The notes under the pieces are model-generated. The model made no database searches, was not told the DNA's origin, and saw nothing but the letters and a program-made list of their open reading frames with translations. This document shows positions 1 to 5,916 of a stretch of DNA of 6,039 nt, piece by piece; within the stretch, counting starts at the first letter, position 1; every line of letters begins with the position of its first letter. The translations under genes and the position numbers were made by a program. This stretch comes from Sulfuritalea sp. (GTDB lineage Bacteria; Pseudomonadota; Gammaproteobacteria; Burkholderiales; Rhodocyclaceae). The stretch is taken from positions 1 to 6,039 of the forward strand of contig JAPLRA010000424.1 of the NCBI GenBank assembly GCA_026399445.1, in the 5' to 3' direction.

Positions 1-552
1 GCAATTGCCGCCGACGGCATCGACCAGTTCCTCGCCGGCCAGGAAATGCAGCGCCGGCCGAAGATCGACGTGCATTCCTTCGACCTGATGCGCAAGTACG
101 TGGAGAAGGGCGTCCAGCTTGGCGAGGTCAAGGGCGCGACCCACGGCACCGACAGCAACAAGGGCGTGGTGCACAACTACGAGAACCGCTCCGAGCGCTA
201 CGTGATCCCGCACGACCAGCTCTTCCTCGGCCACTTCCAATACACCGACCGCAACAAGCGCCACGTCACGCACCTGAACAAGGATTCGGCACTGGGCAAT
301 TTCGACGAGCGCATCGATGCACTCTCCGAAGCCGAGGTGATTGCCGAGGCCAAGCGCTGCATGAGCTGCGGCCAGTGCTTCGAGTGCGACAACTGCGTCG
401 TGTATTGCCCGCAGACCGCCGTGTACAAGGTCAAGAAAACCGAGACCATGACCGGCCGCTACGTCGCTACCGACTACGACAAGTGCATCGGCTGCCATAT
501 TTGTGCCGACGTCTGCCCGACCGGCTACATCCAGATGGGTCTCGGCGAGTAA
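1..552 (+). CDS. dsrL: DsrL, C-terminal part (iron-sulfur flavoprotein, NAD(P)H:acceptor oxidoreductase)
   Basis: The reading frame is open from the first base, so the gene starts upstream; 183 C-terminal residues are present of a protein usually around 650 residues long. The visible part ends in a two-cluster ferredoxin domain. CxxCxxCxxxCP (CFECDNCVVYCP, window residues 126-136) and CIGCHICADVCP (162-172) supply eight ligands for two [4Fe-4S] clusters. Two further cysteines (RCMSC, 120 and 123) lie just upstream in the linker. In sulfur oxidisers DsrL is a cytoplasmic GltD-like flavoprotein that interacts with DsrAB and links sulfite formation to NAD(P). The flavin and NAD(P) domains lie outside the window. 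The stop TAA (550-552) is only 7 bases before dsrJ, in the L-J order of known dsr operons. The ferredoxin end is directly seen; assignment to DsrL rests on the family pattern and on the neighbours. Confidence 0.92.
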   Translation, partial: AIAADGIDQFLAGQEMQRRPKIDVHSFDLMRKYVEKGVQLGEVKGATHGTDSNKGVVHNYENRSERYVIPHDQLFLGHFQYTDRNKRHVTHLNKDSALGNFDERIDALSEAEVIAEAKRCMSCGQCFECDNCVVYCPQTAVYKVKKTETMTGRYVATDYDKCIGCHICADVCPTGYIQMGLGE

Positions 553-559
553 ACACTCC

Positions 560-961
560 ATGAAGCTGCTGCGCATCCTCGTCACGATCTTTGCCGCACT
601 GGTCGCCGTGTCGCCGGCGCCGACTTTTGCGCACAAAGGCGAAGCACATCCCCTGCGCACACCCGTTCCCAACATGGTGACGGAGAGCGACGGCAAGTGC
701 ATCGCGCCGCCCGAGGAAATGCGCCGCAACCACATGGAGATGCTCAAGCACCAGCGCGACCGCACCCTGCGCCAGGGCATCCGCGGCGAACCGGCTTCGC
801 TCAATGCCTGCATCGAGTGTCACGCGAGCAAGAAGACCGGCACGGTGCTCGGTAAAGGCGATTTCTGTGAAAGCTGCCACGCCTATGTGGCTGTGAAGCT
901 CGATTGCTTCGAGTGCCACCAGCCGAAAGCCAAACTCAAGGCGACTGGATTGAAGCCATGA
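560..961 (+). CDS. dsrJ: DsrJ, periplasmic triheme cytochrome c of the DsrMKJOP complex
   Basis: This encodes 133 residues, close to the usual family length. An N-terminal hydrophobic segment (about residues 3-24, MKLLRILVTIFAALV then ending PTFAHK) acts as a Sec signal or membrane anchor. Three CxxCH heme c motifs are present: CIECH (84-88), CESCH (103-107) and CFECH (116-120). Cys47, in GKCIAP, matches the conserved cysteine that in Allochromatium DsrJ is a distal heme ligand (unusual His/Cys ligation), and the conserved RRNHMEMLKHQRD stretch follows at 55-67. Role: electron transfer on the periplasmic side of DsrMKJOP. The ATG at 560 is chosen because the signal peptide begins there; in-frame upstream sequence overlaps the end of dsrL. 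The stop TGA overlaps the dsrO start (ATGA, 958-961), implying translational coupling. The gene looks intact. Confidence 0.93.
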   Translation: MKLLRILVTIFAALVAVSPAPTFAHKGEAHPLRTPVPNMVTESDGKCIAPPEEMRRNHMEMLKHQRDRTLRQGIRGEPASLNACIECHASKKTGTVLGKGDFCESCHAYVAVKLDCFECHQPKAKLKATGLKP

Positions 962-1589
962 AGACGCCCGACCACAACCCACGCCGCGCCTTCATCGCCG
1001 CCGCCGGCGCCGGCGTTGCCGGCCTCGGCTTCACCGCCATCGCTCCCGGCCTGCACCTGATGGCCGTCGGCGAGGCAAACGCTGCCACCGACGCTCGCAA
1101 GACCGCCGCCGCCTCGCCCGCCGTGCGCTGGGGCCTGCTGATCGACGCCGGCAAGTGCGCACCCGGCTGCACCAAGTGCATCGACGCCTGCCACACCGAA
1201 AACGGCGTCAGCGAAAAGCTGCCCGATCCGCGCCAGAATTCGCAATGGATCCGCAAGATCGAACTCACCGATCGGCGCAACGGCAAGAAGACAGAGCTGC
1301 CCATGATGTGCCAGCACTGGCCCGCTCCTTCGTCCATGCGCCGCTGCACGAACAGAATCCCGAAGTGCCGCGCGGCCAGGGCTGCGTCGAATCCTGTACG
1401 CTCTGCGTGCATCGCATCGACAAGGGCCAGCAGCCTGCCTGCGTCGAATTCTGCCCCGAAGGCGCCATGCTGTTCGGCGACCTCAACGACCCCGCCAGCG
1501 CTATTGCCAAACGCATCGCCAGCGTGCCGACCACGCAAGTTCGCAGCGATCTTCGCCTGAATCAAGGCGTGCGCTACCAGGGACTCTGA
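958..1589 (+). pseudogene. dsrO: DsrO, Tat-exported periplasmic Fe-S protein, broken by an internal out-of-frame deletion
   Basis: The first half (ATG 958 to about 1317) is in one frame. It has a Tat-type signal (NPRRAFI at residues 8-13, hydrophobic run, likely cleavage near EANA), the cluster motif CAPGCTKCIDAC (C67, C71, C74, C78), and PMMCQH at 115-120. The conserved C-terminal half (from about 1320 to the TGA at 1587-1589) is in a different frame. It reads ARSFVHAPLHEQNPEVPRG, CVESCTLC, CVEFCPEGAMLFGDLNDP and ends GVRYQGL. Family members carry roughly 35-45 more residues between MCQHC and KARSFVH, including one CxxCxxPPCxxxCP-type and one CxGCxxCxxxCP-type cluster motif; these are absent. 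The missing length must be 1 mod 3 bases. Unrepaired, the first frame runs to a stop at 1558-1560 and gives a meaningless tail. Intact DsrO passes electrons between DsrJ/DsrP and other subunits. Identity is firm; whether the deletion is real or an assembly collapse is not known. Confidence 0.9.
1579..1583 (+). promoter_or_regulatory. Shine-Dalgarno sequence of dsrP
   Basis: AGGGA lies 8 bases before the ATG at 1592. It sits inside the last codons of dsrO. It supports 1592 as the dsrP start and suggests dsrP can be translated whether or not ribosomes reach the end of dsrO. Confidence 0.6.
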
Positions 1590-1591
1590 CC

Positions 1592-2785
1592 ATGGCCAAT
1601 CTCAATCCCCGCCACGAAGAAGGCCTGTTCTACGTCCTCGCCGCCATCGGTGGTCTGGTCTCGGCCATCGGCGTCGCCGCGGCCCTCTACATGGAACATA
1701 CCGGCCACGTCGTGACCGGCATGAACAACCAGTTCGTCTGGGGCCTGCCCCATGTCGTGTCGATCTTCCTGATCGCTTCGGGCGTGCTCAATGTCGCCTC
1801 GATGGGATCGGTCTTCGGCCGGGTGCTCTACAAGTCGCGCGCTCCGCTGTCCGGCCTGCTCGGGATTGCCATGCTGAGCGGCGGCCTCGCCGTGATCATG
1901 CTCGATCTGGGTCGCGCCGACCGGCTGATGGTGGCGGCAACGCACTTCAACCCGACCTCGGTGTTCGGCTGGAACGTGATTCTGTATCCGGTGTTTTACG
2001 GCTTCGTCGCGGTTTATCTATGGACCATGATGGAACGCCGCATGAATCCCTTCTCCAAGGCAGCCGGTCTGGCGACCTTCATCTGGCGCATCATCCTGAC
2101 CACCGGCACCGGCTCCATCTTCGCCTTTCTCGTCGCTCGCCAGGCCTATGGCACCGCCCTGCTGGCACCGATGTTCATCATCATGTCCTTCGCCTGGGGG
2201 CTGGCCGTGTTCCTCGTGGTGCAATCGACCATGTACGCCTGGAACAACATGCAGTTGCCGCCGCTGATCCTGCGCCGCATGAAGAACCTGCTGGCCACCT
2301 TCGTCGGCGCCGTGCTGTACTTCACGATCGCGCTGCACCTGGTCAATGCCTATTTCGCCAAGAACATCGCCTTCGAATATTTCATCCTGTTCGACAGCGA
2401 GTTCGCCAGCATGTTCTGGGTCGGCCAGATCCTGATCGGCACGCTGCTGCCGCTGGCCCTGCTGTTCAGCCCGGGCACCCGGGACAAGACGCTCTGGGTC
2501 AATGTCGCGGCCCTGCTGGTGATCCTCGGCGCCTACTTCCAGCTCTATGTCTTCATCATCGGCGGCCAGGCCTTCCCGCTCGACATTTTCCCCGGCTACG
2601 ACGTCAAGAGCAGCTTCATGGACGGCGCGGTCGATCACTACAGTGCCAGCCTGCCTGAATTCCTGCTGGCGCTTGGTGGCTTGGGCATCGCCTTCACCAT
2701 GACCACCATCGGCGTGCGCGTGCTGCACTTCCTGCCACAGGACGATATCGCCGAGCTCGAAGCCGCAGCCAGCGCGACCGACTGA
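1592..2785 (+). CDS. dsrP: DsrP, NrfD-like integral membrane subunit of the DsrMKJOP complex
   Basis: This encodes 397 residues, normal for the family and uninterrupted. About ten hydrophobic helices can be read, at roughly residues 11-33, 50-72, 86-106, 127-146, 160-183, 188-211, 232-256, 272-292, 301-324 and 354-380. Polar family-like loops lie between them, including MLDLGRADR at 103-111, a segment typical of NrfD/PsrC-type quinone-interacting proteins. A cytoplasmic-looking acidic tail (DDIAELEAAASATD) closes the protein. Role: quinone-linked membrane partner of DsrO and DsrJ, exchanging electrons with the quinone pool. It starts 2 bases after the dsrO stop, preceded by AGGGA. The ATG is chosen from that ribosome site and the conserved MANLNPRHEEGLFY start. 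dsrN follows after 20 bases. No oddity in composition or frame. Confidence 0.95.
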   Translation: MANLNPRHEEGLFYVLAAIGGLVSAIGVAAALYMEHTGHVVTGMNNQFVWGLPHVVSIFLIASGVLNVASMGSVFGRVLYKSRAPLSGLLGIAMLSGGLAVIMLDLGRADRLMVAATHFNPTSVFGWNVILYPVFYGFVAVYLWTMMERRMNPFSKAAGLATFIWRIILTTGTGSIFAFLVARQAYGTALLAPMFIIMSFAWGLAVFLVVQSTMYAWNNMQLPPLILRRMKNLLATFVGAVLYFTIALHLVNAYFAKNIAFEYFILFDSEFASMFWVGQILIGTLLPLALLFSPGTRDKTLWVNVAALLVILGAYFQLYVFIIGGQAFPLDIFPGYDVKSSFMDGAVDHYSASLPEFLLALGGLGIAFTMTTIGVRVLHFLPQDDIAELEAAASATD

Positions 2786-2805
2786 GCCTGTAGCGCGTGC
2801 GCGCC

Positions 2806-4168
2806 ATGCATCGCTTCCTGATCTCGGCCGCCCACAAGTCCTCGGGCAAGACCACCATCAGCATCGGCCTCGCCGCCGCATTGAGCTCGGGCAGGCACGG
2901 CCAGCCCAGGCGCTCGGTGCAGCCCTTCAAGAAAGGTCCGGACTACATCGATCCGCTGTGGCTGTCGGTTGCCGCGGGGCGGCCCTGCTACAACCTGGAC
3001 TTTTTCCTCTCGCCCGACGCCGAACTGCAAGCCCAGTTTGCCCGCCACGGCCACGACGCCGAAATCTGCATGATCGAAGGCAACAAGGGCCTCTACGACG
3101 GGCTTGATCTCGACGGCTCGAACAGCAACGCCGCACTGGCCCGCCTGCTCGACCTGCCGGTGGTGCTGGTGCTCGATGCCCGCGGCATGACACGCGGCAT
3201 CGCGCCGCTGATCCTCGGCTACCAGGCCTTCGACCCGAAAATCCGGATTGCCGGCGTGATCCTCAACCGCCTCGGCGGCCGCCGCCACGAAGCCAAGCTG
3301 CGCGCCGTCATCGAGCACTACACCGACGTCGCAGTGCTCGGCGCGGTGCAGGAAGACCCCGAACTGGCGCTGGTCGAGCGTCACCTGGGACTGATGCCGG
3401 TGAACGAAACCGCCGAAGCCGAGCGGCACATCGCAGCCATCGGCGAACGCATTGCCGCACAGGTTGATCTCGATCGCCTGCTGGAAATCACCCCCGCAAT
3501 GGCGCAGCGTCGACACGCCGGTGCGCATCGCCATTGCCCGCGACGCCGCCTTCGGCTTTTACTACGCCGACGACCTCGCCGCACTGACAGCGGCCGGCGC
3601 GCAGACCGTGTTCTTCGACACCCTGCACGACGCCAAGTTGCCACCCTGCGACGGCCTGCTGATCGGCGGCGGCTTTCCCGAATGCTTCCTCGATCAACTG
3701 GAAGCCAACACGCCACTGCGTGCCGACATCCGCCGCGCCATCGAGGCCGGCCTGCCCGCCTATGCCGAATGCGGCGGCCTGATGTACCTGGCGCGCAGCA
3801 TCCACTGGAAGGGTCGCAGCGCCGCAATGGTCGGCGTGATTCCCGGCGACATTCGCATGCACGCCAAGCCCGTCGGCCGCGGCTACGTGATCCTCGAACC
3901 GAACGGCAATCATCCGTGGCGCGGCAGCGGCGCCGACGGCACGCCCCCGCTGCGCGCCCACGACTTCCACTACTCGAACCTCTACGACCTCCCGGCCGCC
4001 ACCCGCTATGCCGACGGCCACCACGACGGCGTCCTGCAGCACCGCCTGCTCGCCTCCTACACCCATCTGCGCGCCACCAGCGGCTGCGACTGGCCGGCGA
4101 AATTCGTCCAGCACGTCCGCGACTGCATGACCAACGACTACAAGGAATCAGCCCCATGTTCGCCCTGA
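2806..4168 (+). pseudogene. dsrN: DsrN, glutamine-dependent siroheme amidase (CobB/CbiA-like), frameshifted mid-gene
   Basis: DsrN resembles cobyrinate a,c-diamide synthase and amidates the siroheme of DsrAB to siroamide, using ATP and glutamine. The N-terminal ATPase domain is in frame 1: P-loop AAHKSSGKTT (residues 8-17), FKKGPDYIDP and EGNKGLYDG follow. After LDRLLEIT (to about 3489) the match moves to frame 2: PQWRSVDTPVRIAIARD, FGFYYADDLAAL, LIGGGFPE, then the class I glutaminase nucleophile in YAECGGLMYL (codon 3770-3772, Cys322 after repair) and the downstream His in YTHLRA. Removing one C from the C5 run at 3491-3495 rejoins the halves as a 453-residue protein, the normal size. A GTG at 2797 is an alternative start, but ATG 2806 fits the family start MHRFLISAAHKS. 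The stop at 4166-4168 overlaps dsrR by 13 bases. By chance, frame 1 stays open past the shift all the way through dsrR. A sequencing error is at least as likely as a true mutation. Confidence 0.91.
4142..4146 (+). promoter_or_regulatory. Shine-Dalgarno sequence of dsrR
   Basis: AAGGA lies 9 bases before the ATG at 4156, within the last codons of dsrN. It decides that dsrR starts independently at 4156, rather than being the C-terminal part of the long frame-1 reading frame that runs through from dsrN. Confidence 0.65.
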
Positions 4169-4500
4169 CCCCAGCCGCTGCGGAGCAAATCGCCCGCGCC
4201 GCCGCCGAAGAACCGAAGGCCGGCGACCAGCCCATGCTACGAGTCGCCGCCAAGATTGACGAAACCGATGGAGAACTGGTCTATGGCATGGGCTTCGACG
4301 ACGAACGCGAAGACGACCTGGTCGTCGATGGCGGCGGCATCGCCATCCTGATCTCGCCGCACAGCCAGCCGCTGCTGGAGAACACCACACTGGATTTCTC
4401 CGAAGTTGCGCCCGGCGAATTCCAGTTCATTTTCCGCGGCGGCTGCAATGCGCCGGCGTCAAAACAAGGCTGTGGAGGCTGCGGCGGCGGTTGCTCTTAA
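4156..4500 (+). CDS. dsrR: DsrR, A-type (IscA/HesB-like) protein
   Basis: This encodes 114 residues with the HesB/IscA-like layout: FALTPAAAEQIARAA at the start, LRVAAKIDETDGELVYGMGFDD in the first strands, then DGGGIAILISPHSQPLLENTTLDF, a typical A-type core. The first conserved IscA cysteine (normally just after the LRV strand) is absent, as described for Allochromatium DsrR, which is thought not to be a classic Fe-S scaffold and affects dsr gene expression. Unlike what I recall of that protein, this one ends in a Cys/Gly-rich tail: C97, C106, C109 and C113 in GGCNAPASKQGCGGCGGGC. Its start overlaps dsrN by 13 bases and has a good AAGGA site. Its position after dsrN is the known order. The family call is good; the function of the tail is unknown. 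Confidence 0.88.
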   Translation: MFALTPAAAEQIARAAAEEPKAGDQPMLRVAAKIDETDGELVYGMGFDDEREDDLVVDGGGIAILISPHSQPLLENTTLDFSEVAPGEFQFIFRGGCNAPASKQGCGGCGGGCS

Positions 4501-4578
4501 CGCTCATCGCACCGAGCGCCACCCACCGATGATGAAACACGCGAAAAGCAAATTGAAGGCCCGCCCCTCCCATCCTCC

Positions 4579-5346
4579 ATGAAACCTATTCCTGCTCAAC
4601 CCGGCTGGGTCTAACTGGTCGGCGCCGGCCCCGGCGACCCCGAATTGCTGACCCTCAAGGCCGCGCGCCTGATCGGCGAAGCGGATGTGCTGGTCTATGA
4701 CAACCTCGTTTCCAAGCCGGTGCTGGAGCTCGCCCGCGCCGACGCCGAACTCATCTACGCCGGCAAGGAACGCGGCAACCATTCGCTCCCGCAAGAAGAA
4801 ATCAACGAGCTGCTGGTGCGCCTCGCCCGGACCGGCAAGCGCGTGGTGCGCCTCAAGGGTGGCGACACCTACATTTTCGGTCGCGGCGGCGAGGAAGTCG
4901 AAACCCTGCACGCCGACGGCATCAACTTCGAAGTGGTGCCCGGCATCACTGCCGCGGCTGGCGTCGCCTCCTATGCCGGCATACCGCTGACGCATCGCAG
5001 CCACGCCCAGGCCTGCGTCTTCGTCACCGGCCACCTCCAGGACGGCAGCATGAACCTCGACTGGCCCGGCCTCGCCCGCCGCCGCCAGACCGTGGTGATC
5101 TACATGGGCCTGTCGGGCCTGCCACACCTGTGCGCCAAGCTCATGGAACACGGCCTGCCCGCCGACTGGCCGGCCGCCATCGTTCAACACGGCACCCAGC
5201 CCACCCAGCGCACCATCACCGGCACGCTGACCACGCTGCCGGCTCTGGCCGAAACCTCCAAGCTGCGCGCACCGACCCTGATCATCGTCGGCGAAGTGGT
5301 GACGCTGCGCGACAAGCTGCGCTGGTTCGAGGAAGGTCACGACTAA
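4579..5346 (+). pseudogene. cobA: Uroporphyrinogen-III C-methyltransferase (SUMT), in-frame stop at codon 12
   Basis: SUMT uses two S-adenosylmethionine to convert uroporphyrinogen III to precorrin-2, the precursor of siroheme, in the cytoplasm. From ATG 4579 the frame reads MKPIPAQPGWV, then TAA (4612-4614), then LVGAGPGDPELLTLKAARL and on without a break. The family normally has Tyr there (V-Y-LVGAGPGDPE), so TAC to TAA, one base, explains it. The rest is well conserved: VLVYDNLVS, YAGKERGNHSLPQ, RLKGGDTYIFGRGGEE, VPGITAAAGVASYAGIPLTHR, VFVTGH, and an end at LRWFEEGHD. Ignoring the stop it is 255 residues, the size of a stand-alone SUMT without the CysG dehydrogenase/chelatase part. Restarting at CTG 4615 would keep the glycine-rich SAM loop; TTG 4645 would lose it. 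It lies 78 bases after dsrR, fitting siroheme supply to DsrAB. The base may be a sequencing error. Confidence 0.9.
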
Positions 5347-5420
5347 AGTCTGTCCTTCTGCGGCAGCAGGAGAGTCGCATCGAAAAGTCGGCGCCGGCGG
5401 TACGGCGAATCCGGTCAAGA

Positions 5421-5466
5421 GGGGCCGGGTTCCTAACCACCAAGCAGCCCGGTTGGTCCCTTTTTT
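5421..5466 (+). terminator. Probable intrinsic terminator after cobA
   Basis: A GC-rich inverted repeat is followed by six T (5461-5466). CCGGG (5425-5429) can pair with CCCGG (5448-5452), and GGG (5421-5424) with CCC (5458-5460) across a 5-base bulge. An alternative arm pair is ACCAA (5439-5443) with TTGGT (5453-5457). The fold is imperfect, so the T-run and position carry much of the call: it begins 74 bases after the cobA stop and ends 34 bases before the hemerythrin start. It would separate the dsr/cobA transcript from the next gene. Confidence 0.5.
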
Positions 5467-5500
5467 CATCAAGCCGCCGCAAGGTGCTACCATTTCGACC

Positions 5501-5887
5501 ATGATGAAATGGACCGCAGCCCTCAAGACCGGAGTTGCGCTGCTCGACGAGCAGCACCGGGAAATTTTCCAGTGGCTCGCGGAACTGCAAAGCGCCGCCG
5601 ATGATGAACGCACGCTGTTCGGCGTTTACTCGCTCACCCGATTGAAGCAGTACACGCGGGCGCACTTCGCTGCTGAAGAAGCGCTGATGAAATCGGCGGA
5701 ATTTCCCGGCCTGGTTGAACACGCAGCTGAGCATGCCGCGTTTCGCCAACGGCTCGACGAACTCATGCTCAAGTCCATCGGGCAGGACATTTCCACCGAT
5801 ACCGTGGAATTCCTGACGAACTGGCTGACCACGCACATCACCAAGACCGACATGGCCTATGTGCCTTACCTGAAGAAACCCAAATAG
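5501..5887 (+). CDS. Bacteriohemerythrin (single-domain, diiron O2-binding)
   Basis: This encodes 128 residues, the usual length for a single-domain bacterial hemerythrin. All seven diiron ligands are in place: His19 (LLDEQHREIF), His55 and Glu59 (HFAAEE), His74 and His78 (HAAEH), His112 and Asp117 (HITKTD). The start MxKWTAALKTGVALLDEQH is typical, and there is no signal peptide or sensor domain, so it is a soluble cytoplasmic protein. Such proteins bind O2 reversibly and are thought to store, carry or sense it. ATG 5501 is followed directly by ATG 5504; either could be used. No strong ribosome site is seen (AAGG at 5481-5484 is rather far upstream). It lies after a probable terminator, so it is likely its own transcript and not part of the dsr operon; I could not find a convincing promoter. 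Confidence 0.93.
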   Translation: MMKWTAALKTGVALLDEQHREIFQWLAELQSAADDERTLFGVYSLTRLKQYTRAHFAAEEALMKSAEFPGLVEHAAEHAAFRQRLDELMLKSIGQDISTDTVEFLTNWLTTHITKTDMAYVPYLKKPK

Positions 5888-5916
5888 GCCGCGGCGCGCT
5901 GAATGCTGGCTGCCCG

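Noticed and set aside
1155..1319. The 5' part of the dsrO second frame read as a separate gene start
   Set aside because: Upstream of 1320 this frame is Arg/His-rich noise; only the part from 1320 on matches DsrO, so it is the tail of the broken gene and not a new gene.
2638..3534. A 298-residue minus-strand open frame opposite the end of dsrP and the start of dsrN
   Set aside because: It lies across two well-recognised genes and has no recognisable domain; it is a composition shadow.
4501..4518. Inverted repeat CGCTC/GAGCG right after dsrR as a terminator
   Set aside because: The stem is only 5 bp with an 8-base loop and has no T-run after it; continued transcription into cobA is more likely. 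The 78 bases between dsrR and cobA hold nothing else I can support.
5453..5500. An upstream TTG start or sigma-70 promoter for the hemerythrin gene
   Set aside because: The TTG extension would translate through the terminator T-run, and the family start fits ATG 5501/5504. No -35/-10 pair with good sequence and spacing is present.
4504..5613. A 369-residue open frame on the minus strand opposite cobA
   Set aside because: It is antisense to clearly conserved SUMT and hemerythrin sequence, its peptide shows no family motif, and long antisense frames are common in GC-rich DNA.
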